Source: Herpetosiphon geysericola
Lineage (GTDB): Bacteria; Chloroflexota; Chloroflexia; Chloroflexales; Herpetosiphonaceae
NCBI RefSeq assembly: GCF_001306135.1
Contig: NZ_LGKP01000008.1
Location: forward strand, 186,001-250,000
DNA: 64,000 bases
Direction: 5' to 3'
Shown: positions 8,067 to 17,350 of the stretch, piece after piece
Position numbering within the stretch: the stretch's first letter is position 1
How the letters are laid out: each line of letters starts with the position of its first letter
The notes under the pieces: generated by a model
Seen by the model: only the letters and a program-made list of their open reading frames with translations
Database searches by the model: none
What the model was told of the DNA's origin: nothing
Made by a program: the position numbers and the translations under genes

Positions 8067-9677
8067 ATGTTTAAACGTCTCTCACTTGTGGGATTATTGC
8101 TGACCAGTTTGGTTGGCTGTGCAGTTGGCAATAGCCCAACTTCTGTGCCTGCACCTGCGCCAACTCCAGCAGCCCAAAGCCAAGCTAGCGGTGGTGGCAA
8201 CTTTATTCTGACCTTAGGCGATGATCCGGCCACGATCGACCCCGCCTTAGTTGGCGATACGACCAGCGGCTTTATTGCCCGTTTGATGTTTAGCGGTTTG
8301 GTAACGCTCAACAACGACCTTGAAGCTGTGCCCGATTTGGCTGAAACGATCGATGTTTCTGCTGATGGCACGGTCTATACCTTCAAGTTGCGCAGCAATA
8401 CGCGCTTTGCAGATGGCACGCCGCTGACCGCCGAAGATGTGCGCTGGAGCCTCGAACGGGCGACCGATCCCAGCATTGGCTCGATTGTTTCGCCAACCTA
8501 CCTTGATGATATTGCTGGCGTGCTGGAAAAAGTAACTGGCCAAGCTAGCTCGCTCAGCGGGGTTAAGGTTGTTGATGATCAGACGATCGAAATTACGCTG
8601 CGCCAGCCAAGCTCGCTGTTTTTGCTCAAATTGACCCACCCACCAGCCTTTGTGCTCGATCGGCGCACGGTCGAGGGCAATAGCGCTTGGCTCGAAAAGC
8701 CCAATGGCTCTGGCCCGTTTACCCTCGATTTGTGGAATCATCGCCGCCGCATGGAGCTGGTGCCCAACCCATACTATTATGGCACTGCCCCCAAATTGGA
8801 TCGCATTACCTATCTGATCGGCGCTGAAGGCAGCAATCCGTTGGGTTTATACGAGCAAGGCGAAATCGACGTAACCGCCATTGGCACCTATGATCTTGAT
8901 CGCATTAACGACGAAGCTGATCCATTACATGCCGAATTGCGCGTCACACCTCAGCTCCAATTGAGCTACATTGGCTTGAACGTCAACCAACCGCCATTCG
9001 ACGATCCTAAGGTGCGCGAAGCCTTTTATTTGTTGATCGATCGGGTCAAATTGGCCGATGTTTCCTACAATGGCTCGGTTGTGGCTGCGCGTGGGATTTT
9101 GCCACCTGGTATGCCTGGGGCTGAGCCAGAACGCTTGCCTGAGCCACGCGCCGATATTGCTCGCGCCAAACAATTGATCAGCGAATCGAGCTATGGCAGC
9201 GTCGATAAATTCCCGCCGATCATTGGCTATAGCAGTGGCAGCGGCGTTGGTTTGCTGGCCCAAATTGCCAAAGATGAGCTTGGGGTGACGATTGAAATTC
9301 GTAGCCAAGATCAATTTGGCGATTATTTAGCAGCGCTCGAACGTGATAACTACCATTTGTACGATCTCAGTTGGATCGCCGATTATCCTGATCCACAGAA
9401 CTTTTTAGAGGTATTGTTTGGCAGCAACGGCCAATACAACCGCAGCAATTACAGCAGCAGCGAGTTTGATCAATTGATTGAGCAAGCCAAGGCTGAAGCC
9501 GATGCCGACAAGCGTGGCGCACTCTATCGCCAAGCAGAGGAACAATTGCTCAGCGATTTTGTGGTTATTCCGCTGATGCATACTGTCGATTATTCCTTGG
9601 TAAAATCGTATGTTGATGGCTATACCATTACCGCCTTGGGCGAGCTTGATTTAACGGGTGTTTCGCTCAAGCGCTAG
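8067..9677 (+). CDS. Peptide/nickel-type ABC transporter substrate-binding lipoprotein (SBP family 5)
   Basis: A 536-residue solute-binding protein of the OppA/DppA family. It has a lipoprotein signal with lipobox LVGC and a Pro/Ala-rich linker. Family landmarks follow: TLGDDPATIDPAL, FKLRSNTRFADGTPLTAEDVRWSLER, a KPNGSGPFTL segment, and a C-terminal WIADYPDPQNFLEVLF. It should capture oligopeptides or similar solutes outside the cell. No permease or ATPase genes are adjacent, so its transporter must be encoded elsewhere. ATG 8067 follows GAGGAAG and begins the signal peptide directly. Confidence 0.9.
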   Translation: MFKRLSLVGLLLTSLVGCAVGNSPTSVPAPAPTPAAQSQASGGGNFILTLGDDPATIDPALVGDTTSGFIARLMFSGLVTLNNDLEAVPDLAETIDVSADGTVYTFKLRSNTRFADGTPLTAEDVRWSLERATDPSIGSIVSPTYLDDIAGVLEKVTGQASSLSGVKVVDDQTIEITLRQPSSLFLLKLTHPPAFVLDRRTVEGNSAWLEKPNGSGPFTLDLWNHRRRMELVPNPYYYGTAPKLDRITYLIGAEGSNPLGLYEQGEIDVTAIGTYDLDRINDEADPLHAELRVTPQLQLSYIGLNVNQPPFDDPKVREAFYLLIDRVKLADVSYNGSVVAARGILPPGMPGAEPERLPEPRADIARAKQLISESSYGSVDKFPPIIGYSSGSGVGLLAQIAKDELGVTIEIRSQDQFGDYLAALERDNYHLYDLSWIADYPDPQNFLEVLFGSNGQYNRSNYSSSEFDQLIEQAKAEADADKRGALYRQAEEQLLSDFVVIPLMHTVDYSLVKSYVDGYTITALGELDLTGVSLKR

Positions 9678-9718
9678 CGCTGTTGGGCGTTCTGCCCTTG
9701 AAATAAGGAACTGAATTT

Positions 9719-11023
9719 ATGCCAATTACTCCTCGCGCCTACAAAGGCATGCGCGATCACCTGCCAGAAGCCATGCGCTTGCGGCGTTTTATCACCGACA
9801 CCTTGATTGGTGTTTTAGAGCGCTATGGGTTTGAACCACTTTCTACGCCAATCGTCGAATACTCGGACACGCTTGAGGGCAAAATTGGCGACGAAGAAAA
9901 ATTGCTCTATCGTTTGAAATATGGTGATGATGCACTAACCCTGCGCTACGACCAAACCGTGCCTTTAGCACGGGTGGTAGCCCAAAACGAAGGCAAATTG
10001 ACCATGCCGTTCAAACGCTATGCCTTGGGCCAATCGTTCCGTGGCGAACGCCAAGCCCGAGGCCGCTACCGTGAATTTTGGCAGCTCGACGCTGATATTG
10101 TTGGCGTGGATAGCCCAATTGCTGATGCTGAAATCGTCGCGGTGGTGGTTGAAGGCTTGCGGGCGATTGGCTTTACTGGCGCAAAAGTGTTGCTCAATCA
10201 TCGCGAGATTTTAAGTGGCTTGGCGCGAGTGGCAGGCGTGGCTGAAAACGAGGCCGGTGGCGTATATCGCGCAATCGATAAGCTCGATAAAATTGGCAAC
10301 GACGGCGTGCGCAACGAATTGCTCAAAAGCGGCGTGAGCGCCGAAGCTGCCGAGCGAGTTTTGCATTTTGTTGGCATTAGCGGCTCGGTTGACGAAGTGC
10401 TCGCCGAGATGGAAAGCGTACTTGCCAACGACGCACCTGCGTTGGCCGCCGTAGCAGCTTTGCGTACGATCTGCGCTGTATTGACCAGCTTTGGCGTACC
10501 AGCAGATAGCTTTACAATTGCGCCCAGCTTGGCTCGTGGCTTATCGTACTATACTGGCTGCGTCTTTGAAGCAGTGCTCGATTCGCCGCCGATGGGTTCG
10601 TTGTTGGGTGGCGGGCGCTACGACAATTTGGTTGGTATGTTCAGCAAACGTTCGTTGCCGACCGTTGGCTGTGCCTTTGGGCTTGAGCGCTTGTTTGATT
10701 TGATGCTTGAGCTTAATATGGGGCCACGCCCAGAACGTACCATCGATGCCTATGTAACCTTGTTTGCAAGCGATTTTCAGAACGAAAGCTTGCGCTTGGC
10801 TGGCGAATTGCGCGCCGCAGGCCTGAGCGTGCTCACCGCCTATAGCCCAGTTAAAATTGCCAATCAATTCAAAGAAGCTGATCGCAAGGGTGCCAATTTT
10901 GCCCTCGTGCTTGGCCCCGACGATTTGGCTGCAGGCGTGGTGCAATTGAAAGATTTGCGCACTGGCGAGCAGCAAGCAGTGACCCGTGATGCGATCGTGG
11001 CAGCGATCAAAACCGCTCTCTAA
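9719..11023 (+). CDS. hisS: Histidyl-tRNA synthetase
   Basis: A 434-residue class II aminoacyl-tRNA synthetase that charges tRNA-His. Motif 1 region is YGFEPLSTPIVEYSD, motif 2 is FKRYALGQSFRGERQARGRYREFWQ, and the His-specific block is ARGLSYYTGCVFEA, followed by LGGGRYDNLV and motif 3 VGCAFGLERL. The C-terminal anticodon-binding domain (about 335-430) includes GLSVLTAYSP and ADRKGANFALVLGPDDLAAG. Complete by length. The ATG has AAGGAA upstream. The acyltransferase gene follows. Confidence 0.97.
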   Translation: MPITPRAYKGMRDHLPEAMRLRRFITDTLIGVLERYGFEPLSTPIVEYSDTLEGKIGDEEKLLYRLKYGDDALTLRYDQTVPLARVVAQNEGKLTMPFKRYALGQSFRGERQARGRYREFWQLDADIVGVDSPIADAEIVAVVVEGLRAIGFTGAKVLLNHREILSGLARVAGVAENEAGGVYRAIDKLDKIGNDGVRNELLKSGVSAEAAERVLHFVGISGSVDEVLAEMESVLANDAPALAAVAALRTICAVLTSFGVPADSFTIAPSLARGLSYYTGCVFEAVLDSPPMGSLLGGGRYDNLVGMFSKRSLPTVGCAFGLERLFDLMLELNMGPRPERTIDAYVTLFASDFQNESLRLAGELRAAGLSVLTAYSPVKIANQFKEADRKGANFALVLGPDDLAAGVVQLKDLRTGEQQAVTRDAIVAAIKTAL

Positions 11024-11073
11024 TTCAGCCTTTGGCGGCAGGTTTAGGCTTGCCGCCCCAACAGGAACCATCA

Positions 11074-11700
11074 ATGAAGCGATTTCGTGGCTTTCGTCCA
11101 TCGCGGATGTCGTTACAACCAGGCCGTCCGTTACGTTGGCTAGCGCAGTTTTTACTCAAATTTTTTGGTTGGCAAGTCGAAGGAACTGTACCAACTGCGC
11201 CAAAATGGATCGCAATTGGCGCCTATCATACGTCCAATTGGGATTTTGCGGTGATGTTGCTGGCAACATTTTCGCGCCAACTGCCAATTTATTGGATTGG
11301 CAAGCATTCGCTGTTTCGCTTTCCCTTCAAAACCTTGATGCGCTGGTTGGGCGGTATTCCGATTCGCCGCGATAAAACTTATAACGCAGTGCAGCAAGTG
11401 GTTGATGAGATAGAACGCCACGAAAAATTGGTCTTGGTGGTTGCCCCTGAAGGCACACGCAAAGCAACCGATCACTGGAAAACAGGCTTTTACTATATCG
11501 CCTTGAACGCCAAAATTCCAATTGGCATGAGCTATATCAACTACAAGCGCAAAGTCTTGGGTTTTGGGCCATTACTGCACCCCACCGGTGATATTGAGGC
11601 CGATTTTGCGGTCTTGCGCGAATTCTACGAACGCATGTCTGCTGGCCGCTTTCCTGCCCAAGAAGGCACCGTTCAAATTAAAGCTCCCAAAGCAGAATAA
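11074..11700 (+). CDS. Lysophospholipid acyltransferase (PlsC-like)
   Basis: A 208-residue acyltransferase. Motif I is HTSNWD (the H-X4-D catalytic pair), motif III is PEGTRK, and a GGIPIRRD segment matches motif II. It should transfer an acyl chain to a lysolipid or glycerol-phosphate acceptor at the membrane. The chosen ATG follows CAGGAA; the longer frame begins with TTG 14 codons upstream, 8 bases after hisS, with no ribosome site. Probably cotranscribed with hisS. Confidence 0.85.
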   Translation: MKRFRGFRPSRMSLQPGRPLRWLAQFLLKFFGWQVEGTVPTAPKWIAIGAYHTSNWDFAVMLLATFSRQLPIYWIGKHSLFRFPFKTLMRWLGGIPIRRDKTYNAVQQVVDEIERHEKLVLVVAPEGTRKATDHWKTGFYYIALNAKIPIGMSYINYKRKVLGFGPLLHPTGDIEADFAVLREFYERMSAGRFPAQEGTVQIKAPKAE

Positions 11701-11713
11701 TCCAGTTTAGGAT

Positions 11714-11853
11714 TAACGAAACCGCGAAGGCCCGCGAAGCGCACGAAGGTTTGGGTCGTAAAAGCCCAGCAATATTCCAACCCGTAAATATTTGGGTGTG
11801 CAGGGGACTGAAACCCCCTGCATCTCCTGCTGGCGGAACAGAAGGGTGGCGAT
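11714..11853. repeat. Copy of the composite intergenic repeat
   Basis: Modules appear in the same order as at 14348-14744: GAAACCGCGAAG words, then TGTGCAGGGG, CTGAAACCCCCTGC, and a GGCGGAACAGAAGGGTGG end. It fills the gap between the acyltransferase and cydB, and no gene is seen in it. Confidence 0.65.
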
Positions 11854-11882
11854 CCTACAAATTTGAACATAACGATCGCAGC

Positions 11883-12893
11883 TTATACATCCTCAAGTGG
11901 CGCACTTTTAAACACTTTGAACAAAAACCACAACGACGGCAACAAAATTAACAAACCTAGTGGCAAGGCAATCAAAATAAACATTAAGCTTGCTCGTGGA
12001 GCCGCTGCCGCTGCCAAAGTCACATCGGGGTAAATAATAAAGGGATATTGGGCAATGCCCCAGCCTGCCAACAAACAGCTAATTTGCACAATTGCTGCAC
12101 CTCGCGCCAGCTGAAAGCGCCAACGCAACAAAGCCCAGCCTGAACCTAAAGCTGCAACTACCCCAACCGCGAGCACTGGCGCAGCCCGCAAGCTAATCAA
12201 GCCATCCCACAAATGTTGGGCTTTGAAATACAGCAAGGGCAAGCTCAACAGCGAGAGGCCAACCACTGCCGTGCCTGCAAGCAGCGCCCGCTGGCGAAAA
12301 TCGGCTTGCAGCTCGTCACGGGTTTCAAGCGTCATATACACAGCGGCGAGGTAGGCGCATAAGGCCAAGGCTAATAAGCCCATAGCAATTGCCAACGGCG
12401 TGAGCCAAACAATGCCTTCACTTTGCACAACGCCATCAATTACCCGTAATTGGCCTGCAGAAACTGCGCTTAACGCCATGCCCAAAATTACTGGCGTGAT
12501 TACGCTGGCCGCGCCAAAAATTGTGCCCCAGCGTTGGCTGCTTTGGCTTGGCTCTTGCTCCTTTTGTGGGCTATAGGCCCGAAACACAAAGGCCGCCCCG
12601 CGCAAAATAATTCCCAAGAGCGCAATATGAAAGGGTGCAAATAAGCCAACGCTTAAGGCGGCGAATGCCGTGGGAAAGCCTGTAAACAGCAACACAATAA
12701 TAAAAATTAGCCACACATGATTTGCTTCCCAAACTGGGCCAACCGCATGGGCAATAGCATCACGTTGCTGTGCTCGCCGCGGCCCCCACGCCAACAAATC
12801 CCAAATGCCGCCGCCAAAATCGGCTCCAGCCAAAATCGCATAGGTGATGACCCCCAGCAAGCCAATTGCGGCCACAATTACTTCAAGCTGCAT
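11883..12893 (-). CDS. cydB: Cytochrome bd ubiquinol oxidase subunit II
   Basis: A 336-residue membrane protein with about eight or nine hydrophobic helices. The start segment VIVAAIGLLGVITYAILAG followed by ADFGGGIWDLL and GPVWEANHVWLIFIIVLLFTGFP is the standard CydB N-terminus. With CydA it reduces oxygen to water using quinol, giving high-affinity, cyanide-resistant respiration. ATG 12893 overlaps the last 11 bases of cydA, so the genes are translationally coupled. Residues predicted upstream of it belong to the cydA frame. Confidence 0.95.
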   Translation of the reverse strand: MQLEVIVAAIGLLGVITYAILAGADFGGGIWDLLAWGPRRAQQRDAIAHAVGPVWEANHVWLIFIIVLLFTGFPTAFAALSVGLFAPFHIALLGIILRGAAFVFRAYSPQKEQEPSQSSQRWGTIFGAASVITPVILGMALSAVSAGQLRVIDGVVQSEGIVWLTPLAIAMGLLALALCAYLAAVYMTLETRDELQADFRQRALLAGTAVVGLSLLSLPLLYFKAQHLWDGLISLRAAPVLAVGVVAALGSGWALLRWRFQLARGAAIVQISCLLAGWGIAQYPFIIYPDVTLAAAAAPRASLMFILIALPLGLLILLPSLWFLFKVFKSAPLEDV

Positions 12894-14208
12894 TGGTCGC
12901 CTCGCTTTCGTCTGCATCAGTTGGATAGCCAGTTGCAAGTTTTCGTAATAAATACACCAGCACACTTGCCAACCCAATATACAGCAAACTAAATAGATAA
13001 AACACCTGTGGCACGCCATCAACCGTGGTTACTGCATCACGGGTGCGCATTACCTCGTAGATAATCCACGGCTGGCGGCCAACCTCAGTCACGATCCAGC
13101 CAGCTTGCAAGGCCAAAAAGCCTAATGGCGAACCTAGTACTAATGCCCATAATAGTTTGCGACTCAAAACAAGATTACCAAGCCAGCGCCGCCACCAAAA
13201 CCACAAGCCCAAGCCAATCAAGGCAAATCCTGCTCCAACCATCACTTGAAAAGCAATGTGGGCGATCACCACATTCGGTCGTTCATCTGGCGGAAAGCTA
13301 TTCAAACCACGTAACTCTGCATTAAAATCGTTGGTTGCCATAAAACTCAACGCTTTAGGAATTTCGATTCCAAAGTGAATTTCGCCTGTCTCTGGGTCGG
13401 GAATCCCGCCGATCAACAAGGGTGCGCCAGCTTGGGTTTCAAACAAAGCTTCCATGGCAGCCAACTTAGCTGGCTGATCTTTGGCCACCCGCTGAGCACT
13501 GATATGGCCGCTAATCGGTTGTAGCAAGGCAGTTACGGTCGCCAAACCAAGGCTAATCGTTAATGCTGAGCGATGATAACGATCGTTGCGGCCTTTGAGC
13601 ATACCCATCGCATACACGCCAGCTACCGCAAAACCAGTCGCGATATAGCATGATAAGGTTGAGTGTAACGCCATATCAAGCCACGCAGGCGAGAGAAACG
13701 GCGCAAGCGGATTGACGTTAACTGCTTTGCCATCAACTAAGTCAAAGCCAACTGGGGTTTGCATCCAAGCATTGGCCGCAACAACCAACGCTCCTGAAAG
13801 CATGCCACTAATCGCCACCGGAATGCCAGTGAGCCAGTGAGCCAGCGGCGAGAGCCGCTTCCAGCCATACAAATACAGGCCTAGGAAAATTGCCTCGATA
13901 AAAAAGGCAAAGCCTTCAAGCGTAAAGGCCGAGCCAATAATACTGCCAGCAAAGCCCATAAAGGTTGGCCAAAGCAAGCCCAGTTCAAATGCGAGCGCCG
14001 TGCCAGAAACAGCGCCAATCGCAAAGGTCAGTGCCGTTGCTTTAGCCCATTTTTTGGCTAGCGCAAGATAATGAGCTTGTCCCGTTTTCAAGCCCAAGCC
14101 TTCGCTAATAACCATCAACAAGGGAAAGCCAATGCCCAACGCTGCAAAGACCATGTGAAACGCGAGCGAGACTTCCATCTGCGCCCGTGCTGCGGTCAAC
14201 GTATCCAT
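12883..14208 (-). CDS. cydA: Cytochrome bd ubiquinol oxidase subunit I
   Basis: A 441-residue haem-carrying subunit. His18 in LAFHMVFAALGIGFPLLM and His182 in MALHSTLSCYIATGFAVAG match the haem ligands of CydA. The protein has about nine helices and a short Q-loop (periplasmic quinol site), as in non-proteobacterial enzymes. ATG 14208 follows GGAGG 8 bases upstream; the longer frame would add 26 unrelated residues. It is first in the cydAB operon. A possible -10 (TATAAT on this strand, 14316-14321) lies about 110 bases upstream. Confidence 0.95.
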   Translation of the reverse strand: MDTLTAARAQMEVSLAFHMVFAALGIGFPLLMVISEGLGLKTGQAHYLALAKKWAKATALTFAIGAVSGTALAFELGLLWPTFMGFAGSIIGSAFTLEGFAFFIEAIFLGLYLYGWKRLSPLAHWLTGIPVAISGMLSGALVVAANAWMQTPVGFDLVDGKAVNVNPLAPFLSPAWLDMALHSTLSCYIATGFAVAGVYAMGMLKGRNDRYHRSALTISLGLATVTALLQPISGHISAQRVAKDQPAKLAAMEALFETQAGAPLLIGGIPDPETGEIHFGIEIPKALSFMATNDFNAELRGLNSFPPDERPNVVIAHIAFQVMVGAGFALIGLGLWFWWRRWLGNLVLSRKLLWALVLGSPLGFLALQAGWIVTEVGRQPWIIYEVMRTRDAVTTVDGVPQVFYLFSLLYIGLASVLVYLLRKLATGYPTDADESEATNAA

Positions 14209-14347
14209 GTGTATTCCTCCGCAAAATGGTGGAGAACCCCCTAGCCATAAGCGTACCCAGAATTGTTCAGCCAGCAATCGGATCACGATTGGAATGGTTC
14301 TCAGGTCTTAACCGTATTATAGAAGTGTAAGGATATGGTTATCAGGT

Positions 14348-14744
14348 GTCAGGAGCCAGGGCCAAGAAACCACGAAGATTGCAAAGTTTTGATCCACGAA
14401 GGGCACGAAGGAGAAGAAACCGCGAAGATCGCGAAGAATGCAAAGCACACAAATCGAAAATAGGGGAAACAGAAACATAATAACAATCCATAAAACAAAT
14501 ATTAGGGGTGCAGGGGATGAAAACCCCTGCGTTTCCCTCCAGCGGAGGGACGGAAGGGAGGAGAAATAAATACTGTTGAGGGATCAGATTTCAGGGATCA
14601 GGGCCAAGAAACCGCGAAGCACACGAAGCGCGCCAAGTGTGGGGATATAGAAACATAATAACAATCCATAAAACAAATATTAGGGGTGCAGGGGATGAAA
14701 ACCCCTGCGTTTCCCTCCAGCGGAGGGACGGAAGGGAGGAGAAA
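14348..14744. repeat. Composite intergenic repeat, two copies in tandem
   Basis: Two tandem copies of a composite element. Each reads CAGG(A)-GGGCCAAGAAACC, then CGAAG words, then a 96-base block that is nearly identical in both copies (14471-14566 and 14649-14744, 178 bases apart). The block holds ACAATCCATAA, AGGGGTGCAGGGGATGAAAA and a hairpin-forming CCCTCCAGCGGAGGG. This occupies the 625-base gap between cydA and the glycosyltransferase; no gene is seen in it. Confidence 0.85.
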
Positions 14745-14833
14745 AAACCATGAAATGCTTAGAATAGCCCCAAAAGCGAGGTATGGTATACTCGCTGAAG
14801 AATCGCTCGTTTGCAGTTTTAGAAATTGAGCCT

Positions 14834-15961
14834 ATGCATTTTACAATTAATGGCCATTTACTCTCATTTGATAGCTCTTTTCGCCAAGCTGGGGTTTCAA
14901 ATCACACCCGTTTTTTGATTGAAAACCTCGCGAAGCTCGATCTCGCTAACCAATACACGCTGTTTGTTGGGCCAAACGTGCGCCAATACCTCAATTTGCC
15001 CACCAATTGGGAAATTGTCGAATCGCGCTTGCCCACAATTCAGCCCAAATATCGCATTCCATGGGAGCAGTTTATTGCGCCTTGGCTGCTGGCCAAACGC
15101 CGCGTCAATCTCTTTCATGGCTTGTTGAACATCACGCCATTGCTTTCACCAGTGCCAACCATCGTTACCATTCACGATTTAGCTTTTATGGATGTGACTG
15201 GCTCGCATCGCAAGGCCAATCGGCGTTATTTGGCGGCGGCAACGCGTCAAGGTGTGCGCCAAGCGGCTCATCTCTTCGCGGTTTCCGAGTATACCAAAGC
15301 AGCGATGGTCGATCGGCTTGGGCTTGATCCCGCCAAAATTAGCATTGCCTATAATGCTGCTGGTGCGCAATATCACCCTCGCTCACGCGTCGAAATTAAT
15401 GCTTGGAAACAGCAAAAACAACTGCCTGAGCAATTTTTGCTCTATCTTGGCACCTTAGAGCCACGCAAAAATATTCCTAATTTGCTGCGGGCCTATGCCA
15501 AAGTTAAGCACGAAGTTGGCATGCCATTGTTAATTGGTGGTGGCAAGGGCTGGAATTTCGACGAAATTTTTAGTACCTATGAGCAGTTACAATTGCACGA
15601 TAGCGTGAGCTTTTTGGGTTATGTGCCTGGTGAAGATTTGCCCTTGTGGTATAACGCCGCGACTGCCTTTGTTTATCCATCGCGCTATGAAGGTTTTGGC
15701 ATCCCGCCACTTGAGGCCATGGCTTCAGGCACGCCTGTGCTCACCACGAACGCCACCAGCATTCCCGAGGTGGTCGGCGATGCGGCGATCCAAGTCGATC
15801 CTGATAATATCGAGCAGCTGGCGCAAGAGTTGGTACGCATCGCCAATGATGCTGGCCTGCGTGACGAACTGCGCGAACGTGGTTTGCTCCGCGCTCAAGC
15901 CTTCTCGTGGGAAAATTTGGCCAAAGCGACGCTCGATGTGTATCGTAAGGTTGGGAGCTAA
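14834..15961 (+). CDS. GT4 glycosyltransferase
   Basis: A 375-residue family 4 glycosyltransferase. It shows HDLAFMDVTGSHRKANRR and FAVSEYTKAAMVDRLG in the N-domain, then YLGTLEPRKNIPNLLRAY and the E-X7-E region YEGFGIPPLEAMASGTPVLT in the C-domain, with donor-site TNATSIPEVVGDAAI. This subtype is common in exopolysaccharide and mannosyl/rhamnosyl transfer. ATG 14834 is preferred: the longer frame starts inside TATACT (about 14788-14793), a likely -10 for this gene. The Shine-Dalgarno is only GAG. An HD hydrolase gene follows 8 bases later. Confidence 0.85.
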   Translation: MHFTINGHLLSFDSSFRQAGVSNHTRFLIENLAKLDLANQYTLFVGPNVRQYLNLPTNWEIVESRLPTIQPKYRIPWEQFIAPWLLAKRRVNLFHGLLNITPLLSPVPTIVTIHDLAFMDVTGSHRKANRRYLAAATRQGVRQAAHLFAVSEYTKAAMVDRLGLDPAKISIAYNAAGAQYHPRSRVEINAWKQQKQLPEQFLLYLGTLEPRKNIPNLLRAYAKVKHEVGMPLLIGGGKGWNFDEIFSTYEQLQLHDSVSFLGYVPGEDLPLWYNAATAFVYPSRYEGFGIPPLEAMASGTPVLTTNATSIPEVVGDAAIQVDPDNIEQLAQELVRIANDAGLRDELRERGLLRAQAFSWENLAKATLDVYRKVGS

Positions 15962-15969
15962 ATAGAACG

Positions 15970-16614
15970 ATGATTGATCTGAATCAGTGGCAACCACGCT
16001 TTGCAAGCTGGATTGAGCAAGAGCTTGGCCAAGCAGATGTTTCGCACGATCCTGAGCATATTCGACGGGTCGTGCGCAATGCCCAATTAATTCAAGCAGC
16101 AGAAGGCGGCGATTTGGCGGTCATTATTCCGGCTGCTTGGTTGCACGATTGTGTGGTTGTTTCTAAGGCCTCGCCGTTACGCAGCCAAGCCTCGCGCATG
16201 GCCGCCGAACACGCCACCCAATGGCTGAGCAGCCAAGGCTATCCAGCAGCCTATTTGCCAGCAATTGGTCATGCGATTGCTGCTCATAGTTTCTCGGCCA
16301 ACATTCAACCAGAAACTATTGAGGCCAAAATCGTGCAAGATGCCGATCGGCTTGATTCGCTGGGTGCGATTGGCTTGGCCCGTTGTTTGATGCTCAGCGT
16401 TGAGCTTGGCCGTCGACTCTACGATCCGCAGCAGCCGATTCCGCGCACTCGCCCAGCTGATGATCTGACGAACAGCATCGATCATTTTTATACCAAACTT
16501 TTAAAGCTGCCACAAACAATGCAAACAGCCACAGGCCGTGCATTAGCAGAACAACGAACCGGCATTTTAAACCAATTCTTGGAACAATTAGCGCATGAAG
16601 TTGGGGAATCGTAG
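15970..16614 (+). CDS. HD-domain phosphohydrolase
   Basis: A 214-residue metal-dependent hydrolase of the HD superfamily, YedJ-like. The ligands can be followed: SHDPEHIRRV (first His), AAWLHDCV (HD pair), AAHSF and QDADRLDSLGAIGLAR (final Asp). Such enzymes cleave phosphate esters of nucleotides or other small molecules; the substrate is not known. It is probably translated together with the preceding glycosyltransferase (8-base gap, GGGAG inside the end of that gene). Confidence 0.85.
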   Translation: MIDLNQWQPRFASWIEQELGQADVSHDPEHIRRVVRNAQLIQAAEGGDLAVIIPAAWLHDCVVVSKASPLRSQASRMAAEHATQWLSSQGYPAAYLPAIGHAIAAHSFSANIQPETIEAKIVQDADRLDSLGAIGLARCLMLSVELGRRLYDPQQPIPRTRPADDLTNSIDHFYTKLLKLPQTMQTATGRALAEQRTGILNQFLEQLAHEVGES

Positions 16615-16697
16615 CAATGATTCTCTCGTTGATTCGATTGTCGTTTCGCAACTCAACTGTGGGTAGAACACAACACAACCCGTACTACCCACAATTG

Positions 16698-17330
16698 TTA
16701 ATTGAGAATTTTGATTTTCAAGCGCGCCAATTCTTCAATTGGAATACGATCGAATAAGACAAAACCATCGGCATCGGTCGTGCCGTTGTTCTCGTAGCTT
16801 GGCGACACGACCTTGACTTCGGTTCCAGCCTGATCAAAGGGATCGCGCTCTGGCACTTGAATGTAGCAGTGCAAGACAGCATGTTTTGGTTGCATGCTCT
16901 CGTACATCTCAATCGTCACATCGGGAATGCTCACCGACGATTGACGATAGGTGCCGATCAGCCGTTGGCCGCGCATTTGCCCAGTGTATTGCAATTGAAT
17001 TTGCATTTGCTGTAGCATTTGGTCAGAAAACTCGATCATAAAGCGATAGCCAACCGTTTCTGGGGCGGCGGTGATCAACGAGTGCTGGCGCAAAAATTTT
17101 AACGAAGGCGCTGGAATATTCTCGGCCATTGCTAGCGAATTGCTATACAAGGCATAACTGGCATCTAAGGCATCAAACAACTCGGCGCGGCAGCCTGAAC
17201 ATGTTTCAACATGGTCGGCGACGACTTGCAGCGCAGCATCTAATGGCGCGCCGAGGGCAACAGCATGGGCATACTCAACAAGACGTTGACGCATAATCTC
17301 GTGAGATGCGGTCGGAAGTGACGTGTTCAT
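16698..17330 (-). CDS. Zinc-finger anti-sigma-like protein with C-terminal Ig-like domain
   Basis: A 210-residue protein. Near residue 40-48 it has HVETCSGC, the H-X3-C-X2-C signature of zinc-binding anti-sigma (ZAS) domains. There is no transmembrane segment. The C-terminal third has TDADGFVLFDRIPIEEL, the repeat-like turn seen in carboxypeptidase-regulatory/Ig-like domains. It starts 20 bases after the stop of the sigma factor gene with AGGAAC as ribosome site, so the two are one operon. Inference: it binds and restrains that sigma factor. It could instead be a secondary sensor. The middle region (60-150) is not recognised. Confidence 0.65.
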   Translation of the reverse strand: MNTSLPTASHEIMRQRLVEYAHAVALGAPLDAALQVVADHVETCSGCRAELFDALDASYALYSNSLAMAENIPAPSLKFLRQHSLITAAPETVGYRFMIEFSDQMLQQMQIQLQYTGQMRGQRLIGTYRQSSVSIPDVTIEMYESMQPKHAVLHCYIQVPERDPFDQAGTEVKVVSPSYENNGTTDADGFVLFDRIPIEELARLKIKILN

Positions 17331-17350
17331 GGTAGTTCCTCACCAAATAG

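Noticed and set aside
7703-8371. 222-codon minus-strand frame
   Set aside because: Spans antisense through the pterin dehydratase gene, a terminator and the start of the peptide-binding gene.
10541-11101. 186-codon minus-strand frame
   Set aside because: Antisense to the end of hisS and the acyltransferase start. No family pattern and no ribosome site.
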